A stretch of 64,000 bases of DNA from positions 248,001-312,000 of the forward strand of contig NZ_PKRT01000002.1 of the NCBI RefSeq assembly GCF_002855555.1. Direction: 5' to 3'. The translations under genes were made by a program, and so were the position numbers. The stretch's first letter is position 1. Each line of letters begins with the position of its first letter. Positions 53,812-62,497 of the stretch are shown piece after piece. Below the pieces are notes generated by a model. That model was not told where the DNA came from. It saw only the letters and a list, made by a program, of their open reading frames with translations, and searched no databases. The DNA is from Novosphingobium sp. TH158. Lineage in GTDB: Bacteria > Pseudomonadota > Alphaproteobacteria > Sphingomonadales > Sphingomonadaceae.

Positions 53812-54348
53812 TTACTTGACGAGTTCGACCTGTTCGAAATCCAGTTCCACCGGGGTGGCGCGGCCGAAGATCGAGACCGAAACCTTGACGCGGTTCTTGT
53901 CGAAATCCAGCTCTTCCACCACGCCGTTGAACGAGGCGAAGGGGCCGTCGAGCACCTTGACCGAATCGCCGATCTCGTAATCGACGCTGACTTCGCGGCG
54001 CGGTTCGGCAGCGGCGGCTTCGCGGGCGCCGAAATAGCGCGCGGCTTCGCGATCGGAGATCGGCTGCGGCTTGCCGTTGGGGCCGAGGAAGCCGGTGACC
54101 TTCGCGGTGTTCTTGATCAGGTGATACACGTCATCGTTCATCGCCAGCTTGGCGAGGACGTAGCCGGGCATGACCTTGCGTTCGACCTGAACCTTCTTGC
54201 CGCGCTTCACCTCGGTGATCGTCTCGGTGGGAACCTCAACCGATTCGACCAGGGCTTCGAGGCCCTTGCGCTCAGCCTCGGAGAGGATCGAATCGCGAAC
54301 CTTGTTTTCGAAGCCGGAATAGGCGTGAATGATGTACCAGCGGGCCAT
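53812..54348 (-). CDS. nusG: Transcription termination/antitermination factor NusG
   Basis: The protein has 178 residues. It starts MARWYIIHAYSGFENKV and ends with the KOW motif segment GDSVKVLDGPFASFNGVVEELD. It couples RNA polymerase with the ribosome and Rho. It is 14 bp after secE. Confidence 0.96.
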   Translation of the reverse strand: MARWYIIHAYSGFENKVRDSILSEAERKGLEALVESVEVPTETITEVKRGKKVQVERKVMPGYVLAKLAMNDDVYHLIKNTAKVTGFLGPNGKPQPISDREAARYFGAREAAAAEPRREVSVDYEIGDSVKVLDGPFASFNGVVEELDFDKNRVKVSVSIFGRATPVELDFEQVELVK

Positions 54349-54362
54349 TGCTCTCAACTCTC

Positions 54363-54557
54363 TCAGACCAGCGTCAGCAGCCAGTTGACGATCTTTCCGA
54401 AGATCGTGTCAACGCCGAGGAAAAACAGCGCCAGAAGCGTCATCATGATCGCGACGAAGATCGCGGTGGTGACGGTTTCCTGCCGGGTCGGCCAGGTGAC
54501 CTTGCTGGCTTCGGTACGGACCTGGCGGATGAATTCGCCGGGACTGGTCTTGGCCAT
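54363..54557 (-). CDS. secE: Preprotein translocase subunit SecE
   Basis: The product has 64 residues: an amphipathic N-terminal segment with KVTWPTRQET and one membrane helix (IFVAIMMTLLALFFLGV). It is the small essential subunit of SecYEG. It starts at ATG 54557, eight codons inside the longer frame. It is followed by nusG as usual. Confidence 0.96.
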   Translation of the reverse strand: MAKTSPGEFIRQVRTEASKVTWPTRQETVTTAIFVAIMMTLLALFFLGVDTIFGKIVNWLLTLV

Positions 54558-54679
54558 TGCTCGGGTGCCTTCTTGCTGCAAACGCGAAAAAACCTGCCTT
54601 CCGCCAAGGGGACATCGCCGCCCCGGCCTAGGTGCCGGGAGGGGCTGATTGTCTTCCGATGTCGGAAAGTGAAAGCCAG

Positions 54680-56116
54680 TTAGCGACTGGCAGGCGCTTT
54701 TGCAAGACGGGCGATCAGCCAGCCGTTGCCGCGCGCGGCCACCTGCGCGCCGGCAGGCAGGCGCATCGGCTCCTTCGGCCCGACGTACCAGAGGTAATCG
54801 GCTCGGGCGGCAGGTGCGTAGCGCGAAAGGTCGGGTGCCTCACCCGCCTTGACCAGTACCCGCTGCGAAGGATCGAGGAAGCGCGCATCACCATCGGCGT
54901 GCGAAAGCATGTGCAGGCCTGGAATCGCGAAGTCTGCATTGGTCAGCGCATCGCGTCGCACCGTGGCCCATCCGAACACATGCGAGGTGGCGGGTTGATG
55001 CCAGGCGAAGGGATCTTCTGCATTGGCCCCGGCGATGATGCTGCCCCGTGGCACGCGCTCTATGCCGGCGAGCATCTGTGCCGTCAGCGCCGATCCGGCG
55101 ATCCAAGAAACCGAGGTCAGCAGCAGCCGCAGCACGAAAGGCACGGCGGCCAGCGCCACCACCCAGCGCCGTGCGCGCCATTGCACGGCCAGCACGCCGC
55201 AGGCCAGCGCCACCGGCACCAGCCGGTAATCGGCAAAGTCCCCGCCGCCCAAGTGGCGCGGCATGACGAAGGTCAACGCAAGGAACGCCAGCGACGCGCG
55301 CCCTACGCGTCCGTCCATCCGCCCCTGGCGCCAGGCCACCACAATCACCCCGGCAAGCACGGCAAGGGTCAGCAGATCAAGCTGTGCGGACTGATCGCGC
55401 AGGGCCATCACCCAGTTGGACAGCTTGTCGAGCAGCACGCCCTCGCCCCAGCTGGTCGCGCCCGATGCGCCCGCGCCGGAGAGCAGCGAGAGCACCGCCG
55501 GAGGCCACAGGGGCCAGGTGGCCGGAATTGCCTTGGCGAAGCCGCGGCGCTGCCATTCATAACCGAACACCAGCACCCCAAGCACGCCCCAACCCGAAAG
55601 ATGGCAGAGCCAGACCAGCGGCGCGATCGCCAGGACCAGCCAGCGCCGTGCCGGGTTGCCCTCCATCCGCAGCCACAGGGCAAAGGCGAAGAATGCCAGC
55701 GCCAGCGACAGGCTCCAGTTCAGGAACCCCATCAGCAGCGAGGGCGACCAGACCGTGACCAGCGCGAGCAGGCCGCCCACGCCGATCCGGCCGTGCAGCG
55801 CGCGGTCCACTGTCAGAAGCGATCCGGCGAGCAGCGCAGGCACCAGCGCCGCAACGATCCGACCGGCCAGTTCCAGCCCCAGCAGCTTCGCGAGCGGCCA
55901 GACCAGCAGGTCGCAACCCAGGTTGGGCGTCCACTGCCAGGCAAAGCGGTAATGCCGCTGCAGGTCTGCGCTCGCATCAAGGTTGAGCATGACGTGCCAG
56001 CGGGCAAGATGGGCGGGGTAGTCCGCCATTTGCGGGTAGGCCACCAGCAGCACCGGCAGGGCGGCAAGCAGCGCAAGCGCCAGACCGCCCAGCGCCGCGC
56101 CGCGCCGGCTTGTCAT
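54680..56116 (-). CDS. Polytopic membrane protein of unknown function (copy 1)
   Basis: The protein has 478 residues with about nine or ten hydrophobic helices and a soluble C-terminal part of about 130 residues. It resembles polyprenyl-linked sugar transferases in layout but has no motif I can name. It is clearly related to the upstream neighbour: both have ADYPAHLARWHVML or its variant, the loop W.PSLLMGF, and MPRHLGGGDFADYRL or VPRHLGGGDYADYRL. It lies between tRNA-Trp and secE. Confidence 0.75.
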   Translation of the reverse strand: MTSRRGAALGGLALALLAALPVLLVAYPQMADYPAHLARWHVMLNLDASADLQRHYRFAWQWTPNLGCDLLVWPLAKLLGLELAGRIVAALVPALLAGSLLTVDRALHGRIGVGGLLALVTVWSPSLLMGFLNWSLSLALAFFAFALWLRMEGNPARRWLVLAIAPLVWLCHLSGWGVLGVLVFGYEWQRRGFAKAIPATWPLWPPAVLSLLSGAGASGATSWGEGVLLDKLSNWVMALRDQSAQLDLLTLAVLAGVIVVAWRQGRMDGRVGRASLAFLALTFVMPRHLGGGDFADYRLVPVALACGVLAVQWRARRWVVALAAVPFVLRLLLTSVSWIAGSALTAQMLAGIERVPRGSIIAGANAEDPFAWHQPATSHVFGWATVRRDALTNADFAIPGLHMLSHADGDARFLDPSQRVLVKAGEAPDLSRYAPAARADYLWYVGPKEPMRLPAGAQVAARGNGWLIARLAKAPASR

Positions 56117-57624
56117 TCAGCCCCCGGCTTGGGAGGCGCGGGCCGGTTCATGCGGGCGAGGAACGAATGCTTGGTGCGGAAGATCACCTCGGCTCCCTCC
56201 GGCATGGCGATCGGTGGACGGGCGCCATAATACCACAGGAAATCGGCCTTGGCAGCCGGCGCGAAATTGCGCAGGTCCACCCGCTGCCAGCGCCTCAGCA
56301 GGTAGCGCTGCGAAGGATCGGCAAAGTTCCAGCCCGGCGCCTTCACCTGCAGCATGTGGACGCCGGGAATGGCGAACAGGCAGTTGACCAGCGCATCCCG
56401 GCGCACCGTGGCATAGGCGCCCAGGTGGCCATTGGGCGGCGTCGGCCAGAGCCCGGTCACTTCCTCGAAGGCAAAGGCCACCTTGGCCCCGCGCGGCACG
56501 TGATCGAGCGCCTTGATCATTTCGGTCGTGGCGAGCGAGTGGCTCTTCCACGCCATCATCGTGGCGGCAATGCGGATCAGGAACGGACCGGCCGCCATGG
56601 GCAGGGCCCAGTCCTTCGGCCGGATGTCGATCGCCAGCAGGCCAAGCATCAGCGAAACGGCAACCAGGCGATAGTCGGCATAGTCCCCGCCGCCCAGATG
56701 CCGGGGCACGACCAGCGACAGCAGCGCCATCAGCAGCGCCGCCCAGCCCAGCCGCCCGTCGAGCTTGCGGGTAAACAGCGCCAGCACCGGCAGGGCGACG
56801 AACAGGATCACCGTGGCAACATCAAGATAGCCCTGCTGGTCGCGCAGCGCGGTTTTCCAGAAGATCCACTTGGCCATCAGCGGCCGGCGGCCATAGCTGA
56901 ACGATCCCGGTGCCTGCTGGCTGGCGAGTACGGTTGGCAGGATCGGCAGCCACAGGGGCACCGTTGCCAGGGCGGCCCGCCAGATCGATTCGAAGCGCGT
57001 TGCGCCGGTGCCGTGCAGGCGGTGGCATTCATAGGCAAAGACCATCACCCCCAGCACGCCCCAGCCGGACTGGTGGCACAGCCAGATGATCAGGCCGATC
57101 GGCACGAAGGCCGCCTCGCGCCATTTCCACCCCTCGCTACGCACCCAGAAGGCAAAGGCGAACAGCACCAGCGCCAGGCTGAGCGTGAAGTTCATGAAGC
57201 CCATCAGCAGCGATGGCGACCAGATCGTCGCCATGGCCAGCATGGTGCCGATGCCCACGCGACCGCGCAGCGCCCGCTCGACCGAGATCAGGCCGAGGCC
57301 TGTCAGCAGCGGGATCATGACGAGGATGATCTTGCCCCCGGTTTCCAGCCCGAACAGCGCCGCAAGCGGAAAAATCAGGATATCCGCGCCCAGGTTGCCC
57401 GACCAGGCCCAGCGGAAGCCGTAATAGCCATCGAGCACCGGGTTCTCCCCGTGCTGCAGCATGACGTGCCACCGCGCCAGATGCGCCGGATAGTCCGTCA
57501 TCATCGGATAGTGAGTCAGCAGCGGCGGCAGCGTGGCAAGGAATGCCAGCAGCACGGCCGCCCAGTACCACGCATCGCGCGGTGCGGTCCTCTGGCCTGC
57601 GATCATGGGAGCGGCTTGCGCCAT
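56113..57624 (-). CDS. Polytopic membrane protein of unknown function (copy 2)
   Basis: The protein has 503 residues. It shares its layout and several motifs with the following gene (TDYPAHLARWHVML, SPSLLMGFMNF, LCHQSGWGVLGV). About nine or ten helices are followed by a soluble C-terminal domain. Its stop overlaps the start of the paralogue (ATGA). The pair may have arisen by tandem duplication; the substrate is unknown. Confidence 0.75.
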   Translation of the reverse strand: MAQAAPMIAGQRTAPRDAWYWAAVLLAFLATLPPLLTHYPMMTDYPAHLARWHVMLQHGENPVLDGYYGFRWAWSGNLGADILIFPLAALFGLETGGKIILVMIPLLTGLGLISVERALRGRVGIGTMLAMATIWSPSLLMGFMNFTLSLALVLFAFAFWVRSEGWKWREAAFVPIGLIIWLCHQSGWGVLGVMVFAYECHRLHGTGATRFESIWRAALATVPLWLPILPTVLASQQAPGSFSYGRRPLMAKWIFWKTALRDQQGYLDVATVILFVALPVLALFTRKLDGRLGWAALLMALLSLVVPRHLGGGDYADYRLVAVSLMLGLLAIDIRPKDWALPMAAGPFLIRIAATMMAWKSHSLATTEMIKALDHVPRGAKVAFAFEEVTGLWPTPPNGHLGAYATVRRDALVNCLFAIPGVHMLQVKAPGWNFADPSQRYLLRRWQRVDLRNFAPAAKADFLWYYGARPPIAMPEGAEVIFRTKHSFLARMNRPAPPKPGAE

Positions 57625-57664
57625 CGTTCCTCGCTGGTGTTCAAGCGCAAGCGGACTGGGAAAG

Positions 57665-57740
57665 TGGCAGGAGTGGCAGGATTCGAACCCGCGGCCCTCG
57701 GTTTTGGAGACCGATGCTCTACCAACTGAGCTACACTCCT
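57665..57740 (-). tRNA. tRNA-Trp (anticodon CCA)
   Basis: Minus-strand cloverleaf: acceptor AGGAGTG with CACTCCT, D-arm TAGCTCAGTTGGTAGAGC, anticodon loop CTCCAAA (anticodon CCA), T-arm GGTTCGAATCC and an encoded CCA end. It precedes secE and nusG, as in most proteobacteria. Confidence 0.97.
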
Positions 57741-57847
57741 GCAGGCGGAGTGGCCCTTAGAGCGGCAACGCGGGGTTGGCAAGGCAGGAATGGCGCGAAT
57801 GACCGAATCGCGTGTCACCATCGCCTTGCCCATGCTATCGCACCGCC

Positions 57848-58609
57848 ATGCATGCCCCTGCCGGCCTGATCGAACCCGAACTCCTGATGCTCGCCTATCG
57901 CAGCGGGATCTTCCCGATGGCCGACAGCCGCGATGATGAGGAGGTGTTCTGGGTGGAGCCACGGCGGCGGGCGATCCTGCCGCTTGATGGCTTTCATTTG
58001 TCGCGCAGCCTGGCCAAGGTGGTGCGGCGCGAAACCTTCGAGGTCACGTGCAACCGCGCCTTCGCAGAGGTGATGCAGGCCTGTGCCGGTCCGCGTAGCG
58101 ATGGCGGCGATACCTGGATCAGCGGCCGGATCGAGGCAAGCTACCGGCGCCTGCACGAACTGGGGGCGGCCCATTCGATCGAATGCTGGCAAGGCGGCGA
58201 ACTGGTCGGCGGGCTTTACGGCGTGGGGTTCGACCGGGTGTTCTGCGGCGAATCGATGTTCAGCCGCCGCACCGATGCCTCGAAAGTGGCGCTCGCATGG
58301 CTGGTCGCGGCGCTGCGCCGGGCAGGGGTGGAACTGCTCGACTGCCAGTTCATCACCCCGCACCTCGCCTCGATGGGCGCGGTGGAGATCACGCAGGGTC
58401 GCTATATCAAGCTGCTGAACGCCGCTCAGCGCGTGGCAGGCGACGGGGATGCCTTCGGCGCGGCCTTGGGCGCGGCGACCGGCGATGGAGAGGGCGATGG
58501 CGCAGCGCTTTCACTGCCTGAAGGCTTTGGAGCGCTGCTGGCCGATGCGGCTGCCTCTTCCTCCTCGCCGGGGAACTTCATCGCGCAGTCCTTGACCCAG
58601 ACGTCATAG
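57848..58609 (+). CDS. aat: Leucyl/phenylalanyl-tRNA-protein transferase
   Basis: The protein has 253 residues. It carries YRSGIFPMADSRDDEEVFWVEPRRRAILPLD and the GLYGVGFDRVFCGESMFSR segment, both family hallmarks. It adds Leu or Phe to N-terminal Lys/Arg for the N-degron pathway. The last 184 bp run antisense to the 3' end of the DUF2155 gene. Start at ATG 57848. Confidence 0.93.
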   Translation: MHAPAGLIEPELLMLAYRSGIFPMADSRDDEEVFWVEPRRRAILPLDGFHLSRSLAKVVRRETFEVTCNRAFAEVMQACAGPRSDGGDTWISGRIEASYRRLHELGAAHSIECWQGGELVGGLYGVGFDRVFCGESMFSRRTDASKVALAWLVAALRRAGVELLDCQFITPHLASMGAVEITQGRYIKLLNAAQRVAGDGDAFGAALGAATGDGEGDGAALSLPEGFGALLADAAASSSSPGNFIAQSLTQTS

Positions 58610-59088
58610 ACCGGGTGCTCGACCACGTTGAGCGAGGGCGAATTCTTGAACAGCCAGCCCGAGAAGACCTTGCGCCAGGCCAGCGGCTTGTCGGCGCTCT
58701 CGCGCTCTTCGACGTGAACCTGCACGAAGGCGCCGGTTTCGCGCGGGCGCTCCCACGGCGCGGTCCGCTCGCAGGTGGCCAGCTTGATGAAAACATTGCC
58801 GATGCGCTTCGATTCGCCGCTTTTCAGCACCACGTCCTGCGTCAGGTTGTTCCGCTTGTTGAGCAGGCCGAGCGTGGCCACGCGATCTTTCACCGGAGTG
58901 CCGAATTCGCTTTCCACCGCGCCCGAGGCCAGCGGCGCCGGTCCGGCGAGCGACTTGGGAACCTCGGTCGACTGGGCTTCTGCCGCCTCATCAGGCTCAC
59001 CCTTGCATCCGGCAAGCGCCAGCAAGGCAAGGCAGGCAATGCCCGGGCGGCGGATCACGCGCGAGACAGGGGAATCAGTGCGCGCCAT
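58426..59088 (-). CDS. DUF2155 lipoprotein
   Basis: The protein has 220 residues from ATG 59088. A lipobox-like segment ending LALAGC precedes the DUF2155 domain (about 90-170) with FKNSPSLNVVEHPVYDVWVKDC. The last 45 residues are low-complexity (Ala, Ser, Pro) and are encoded antisense to aat. The function of DUF2155 is unknown; it usually neighbours an NDUFA12 gene. Confidence 0.88.
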   Translation of the reverse strand: MARTDSPVSRVIRRPGIACLALLALAGCKGEPDEAAEAQSTEVPKSLAGPAPLASGAVESEFGTPVKDRVATLGLLNKRNNLTQDVVLKSGESKRIGNVFIKLATCERTAPWERPRETGAFVQVHVEERESADKPLAWRKVFSGWLFKNSPSLNVVEHPVYDVWVKDCAMKFPGEEEEAAASASSAPKPSGSESAAPSPSPSPVAAPKAAPKASPSPATR

Positions 59089-59494
59089 CCGGCGACCAGG
59101 CTTCATAGTCGCCGGTAGCCGCTGCCCGCTTTCCGCCGCGTTCGAGCGCGCCGGCGGGCTTGTAGGCCGCTGCGGTGCCGGTGGCGTTGGGCGTATAGTC
59201 CGCCTCCCAGATGCGGGCCGGCGGCAGGTGGCTTTCTGGCACGCCGTCATAGGAATTGTGCAGCCATCCGTGCCATTCAGCCGGAACGCGGCTGGCATCG
59301 TTGGCGCCATTGTAGATCACCCAGCGGCGCTCCATGCCCGCGAAAGGATGGCCCGCCGGATTGCGCTTCTTCGCGCGATAGTACTTGTTGCCCTGCGCGT
59401 CAGTGCCGACGTGAACGCCGGTCGCCGCGGAATTGAGCAGGGTGCCGATGGTCGCGCCATCCCACCAGGTGAAGATCTTGCCGAGGATTCCCAT
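59075..59494 (-). CDS. NADH:ubiquinone oxidoreductase subunit NDUFA12-like
   Basis: The product has 139 residues from ATG 59494 (MGILGKIFTWW). The conserved RRWVIYNGANDASRVPAEWHGWLH is the family core. It is an accessory complex I subunit found in alphaproteobacteria and mitochondria. It overlaps the DUF2155 start by 14 bp. Confidence 0.92.
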   Translation of the reverse strand: MGILGKIFTWWDGATIGTLLNSAATGVHVGTDAQGNKYYRAKKRNPAGHPFAGMERRWVIYNGANDASRVPAEWHGWLHNSYDGVPESHLPPARIWEADYTPNATGTAAAYKPAGALERGGKRAAATGDYEAWSPDGAH

Positions 59495-59548
59495 GGCCAG
59501 CGCGTTAGCGCCAAGCCGGGATGGCGGCAAGGGCCTGCGGCAAGGCCA

Positions 59549-60049
59549 TCACCACTCCACCTTGTCGCCGGGGACGATGCCCAGTTCCGCCGCACGGCCG
59601 CCGTTGAGTTCAAGCACGGCCGAGACCGCACCCTTCGAAAACAGCGGCTTTTCCGAATAGGGTTCGGTGCGGGCGAATATGTTGAGGATGCGGCGATCGG
59701 TGCCGATGTAGATGATGTCGAGCGGGATGACCGTGTTCTTCATCCAGAACGAGGCCATGCGCGGCGGGTCCATCGGAAAGATCATGCCTTCGTCCGCACC
59801 CATCTCGGTGCGGAACATCAGGCCCTGGGCCTGCTCCTGCGAAGTGGCGGCCACTTCGACCTTGAAGGCGTGCTTGCCCTTTGCCGTCGTGACTCGCAGC
59901 GGGATCACCGGCAGGCCCGAGGTGGCATGGCGCGGGGCGGAGGCAAGGCTGGAAGCGGCAGCGCTCTGCGCGCCCTGGCTCTTGTCCGAGGAGCAGGCGG
60001 CCAGTGCCACGGCAATCGCGAGGGCAAGGTGCGTCTTGCGCATGGTCAT
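59549..60049 (-). CDS. DUF192 lipoprotein
   Basis: The protein has 166 residues from ATG 60049, overlapping recX by 4 bp. A lipobox LAAC near residue 20 precedes the DUF192 domain with GLMFRTEMGADEGMIFPMDPPR. The function is unknown. Confidence 0.88.
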   Translation of the reverse strand: MTMRKTHLALAIAVALAACSSDKSQGAQSAAASSLASAPRHATSGLPVIPLRVTTAKGKHAFKVEVAATSQEQAQGLMFRTEMGADEGMIFPMDPPRMASFWMKNTVIPLDIIYIGTDRRILNIFARTEPYSEKPLFSKGAVSAVLELNGGRAAELGIVPGDKVEW

Positions 60050-60615
60050 TCGTCTCCTTCGCCGGCCCATTCTTCGGCCGCCTCCACGCCGCTTGCATCG
60101 ACCACTTCGCGCGCCATGTCGAGGGGGTGGCCGGCGCGCAGCATGGCGGCAAGCTGCTTTTCCCGCACCGCGCGATCGGCACTGGCGGCGCCGAAAGGGC
60201 CAAAGCGGCGGCGGCGGGCAAAGGCAAGCGCGGCGCGGCGCTGATCCGCCTGGCTGGCGCGCACTTCCTCGCGCAGGGGCGCGGCGATGCCGGCCGCATC
60301 AAGCGCCTGGTCCACCCGGCGGCTGCCATAGCCCCGGCGCATCAGGCTGCCGCTTTTGGCACGGGCATAGACGCGGTCGTCGACATAGCCTGCCTGCACC
60401 ATCCGGCTTACCAGCACCTCGACCGGCGCGTCCCCCTCACCCTCCCATCCGCGCTCCTTCAGCTTGCGGCGCAAATAGGCCTCAAGCTTGGCCGCAGAGG
60501 TGGCGAAACGGGCGACATAGGCCAGCGCCATCTCGTCCAGCCGGGCGGCATCGATGGGGCGCGGCGGGCGCTTGGGGCGGGGAGAGTGCCTCATTTCGCC
60601 ATATTCGTGCCACAA
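60046..60615 (-). CDS. recX: RecX-family regulatory protein
   Basis: The protein has 189 residues. It shows the repeated three-helix pattern of RecX (LEAYLRRKLKERG; YVDDRVYARAKSGSLMRRGYGSRRVDQALDAAGI), which controls RecA. A start at ATG 60594 (residue 8) is also possible. Confidence 0.85.
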   Translation of the reverse strand: MWHEYGEMRHSPRPKRPPRPIDAARLDEMALAYVARFATSAAKLEAYLRRKLKERGWEGEGDAPVEVLVSRMVQAGYVDDRVYARAKSGSLMRRGYGSRRVDQALDAAGIAAPLREEVRASQADQRRAALAFARRRRFGPFGAASADRAVREKQLAAMLRAGHPLDMAREVVDASGVEAAEEWAGEGDE

Positions 60616-60741
60616 ACCTCAACGATTGGGGAAGCCCGCATTCAGCTTAGGGGGACGAAGGCAATGCGCGGTTCATGTGGCACGCCTATTGGCGGTCTGA
60701 GCTATTGCCCTGGTTCACAAGAAAAAACGGGTACGTAAGAC

Positions 60742-62481
60742 ATGAACGACACCACCCTGGTGCCGACGCCGAACAGCGACGACCTTCCGCAGCGTCGGGC
60801 CGATTTCCGCACCTTCGGCGAAGCGCTGGACTATGCCGCGACCGGCCGCAAGGGCATGAATTTCCACGATGCCCGCGGCAATCTTGCCAAGGTCTATCCC
60901 TACGCGCAGCTGCGCGAAGACGCGCTGACGACGGCCCGTCGCCTGATTGCCAGCGGCATCGGCAAGGGCGATCGCGTGGCCCTGATCGCCGAAACCGGTC
61001 CTGAATTCGCCGCCCTGTTCTGCGGTGCGGTCTATGCCGGTGCCTGGCCGGTGCCGCTGCCGCTGCCCACCAGCTTCGGCGGCAAGGAAAACTACATCGA
61101 ACAGCTTGTCGTCCAGCTGCAAAGCTCGGACCCCAAGGTGCTGTTCTTCCCCGCCGAAATCGCCGAAATGGCCGGCGCTGCCGCCACCCGCCAGGGCTGC
61201 GAGGGCAAGGCCTGGGAAGATTTCGCCAATGAACCGGCGCCCGATTGCGCGCTGCCCCAGGCCAGCCCGGACGATATCTGCTACCTGCAGTATTCTTCCG
61301 GCTCGACCCGTTTCCCGCACGGCGTGGCGGTGACGCACGAAGCGCTGCTCAACAACCTGTCCGGCCACAGCCACGGCATGAAGCTGAGCCAGGGCGACCG
61401 CTGCATATCGTGGCTGCCGTGGTATCATGACATGGGCCTGGTCGGCTGCTTCCTGTCGCTGATCGCCAACCAGATCTCGGTCGATTATCTCAAGACCGAG
61501 GATTTTGCCCGCCGTCCCCTTGCCTGGCTGGACATGATCAGCCGCAATCCGGGCACTTCGTGCTCCTACTCGCCCACCTTCGGCTACGACATCTGCGCCC
61601 GCCGCATCTCCAGCCAGACCAACGTGGCCGAGCGTTTCGACCTTTCGCGCTGGCGCATCGCGGGCAACGGCGCAGACATGATCCGCCCTGACGTGATGCA
61701 GAACTTCGTCAATGCCTTTGCCCCGGCCGGATTCAAGGCCAGCGCCTTCCTGCCCAGCTATGGCCTGGCCGAAGCGACGCTGGCGGTTACCCTGATGCCC
61801 CCGGGCGAGGGCATCCGCGTCGAACTGGTCGAAGAAGAACGCCTTTCAGGCTGCACGCGCGACCTGTCGCGCCCGGCGCGCTACCGCGCCATCGTCAATT
61901 GCGGCAAGCCGGTAAAGGACATGGAAGTGGCGATCCGTGGCGAACACGACGAGGTGCTGCCTGATCACCACATCGGCAAGGTCTGGTGCAAGGGCCCCTC
62001 GGTCATGCACTCCTATTTCCGCGATCCGGAATCGACCGCGGCCTGCCTCGTCGATGGCTGGCTGGATACCGGCGACATGGGCTACATGGCCGATGGCTAC
62101 CTGTTCATCGTCGGCCGCGCCAAGGACATGATCATCATCAACGGCAAGAACCACTGGCCCCAGGATATCGAATGGGCAGTGGAACAGTTGCCCGGCTTCA
62201 ACCACGGCGACATCGCCGCCTTTGCGGTGGAGAGCGAGAATGGCGAGGAAGTGCCCGCCGTGCTCGTCCATTGCCGCGTCTCCGATCCCGAAGAGCGCGT
62301 GAAGCTGCACACGACGATCCGCGACAAGGTTCGCTCGATCACCGGCATGAACTGCGTGGTGGAACTGGTGCCGCCGCGCACCCTGCCGCGCACCAGCTCA
62401 GGCAAGCTGAGCCGCGCCAAGGCCAAGAAGCTTTACCTTTCGGGCGAGATCGAACCCTTCAAGCTGCTCGAAGCCGCCTGA
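60742..62481 (+). CDS. Fatty acyl-AMP ligase (FadD32/FAAL-like)
   Basis: The protein has 579 residues. The adenylation motif is QYSSGSTRFPHGVAVTHEA, followed by WLPWYHDMGLVG, typical of fatty acyl-AMP ligases that load acyl carriers rather than CoA. C-terminal LDTGDMGYMADGYLFIVGRAKDMIIING is clear. No carrier protein or synthase is adjacent, so the pathway is unknown. It is divergent from recX. Confidence 0.88.
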   Translation: MNDTTLVPTPNSDDLPQRRADFRTFGEALDYAATGRKGMNFHDARGNLAKVYPYAQLREDALTTARRLIASGIGKGDRVALIAETGPEFAALFCGAVYAGAWPVPLPLPTSFGGKENYIEQLVVQLQSSDPKVLFFPAEIAEMAGAAATRQGCEGKAWEDFANEPAPDCALPQASPDDICYLQYSSGSTRFPHGVAVTHEALLNNLSGHSHGMKLSQGDRCISWLPWYHDMGLVGCFLSLIANQISVDYLKTEDFARRPLAWLDMISRNPGTSCSYSPTFGYDICARRISSQTNVAERFDLSRWRIAGNGADMIRPDVMQNFVNAFAPAGFKASAFLPSYGLAEATLAVTLMPPGEGIRVELVEEERLSGCTRDLSRPARYRAIVNCGKPVKDMEVAIRGEHDEVLPDHHIGKVWCKGPSVMHSYFRDPESTAACLVDGWLDTGDMGYMADGYLFIVGRAKDMIIINGKNHWPQDIEWAVEQLPGFNHGDIAAFAVESENGEEVPAVLVHCRVSDPEERVKLHTTIRDKVRSITGMNCVVELVPPRTLPRTSSGKLSRAKAKKLYLSGEIEPFKLLEAA

Positions 62482-62497
62482 CCTTCCCCGTCAGGCG
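62475..62497. other. Hairpin spanning convergent stop codons
   Basis: CGCCTGAC and GTCAGGCG form a perfect 8-bp stem around CTTCCCC. It includes the stop codons of both convergent genes. Without T-tracts it is at best a weak terminator. Confidence 0.35.

Noticed and set aside
54632..56230. Long open frame antisense to the polytopic protein gene
   Set aside because: It has Gln/Arg/His-rich composition with no hydrophobic helices or motifs; the minus-strand frame has all the membrane segments and shares motifs with its neighbour.
60606..60684. 8-bp inverted repeat CGTGCCAC ... GTGGCACG upstream of the acyl-AMP ligase
   Set aside because: The arms are 63 bp apart and one lies inside recX, so chance is a sufficient explanation.
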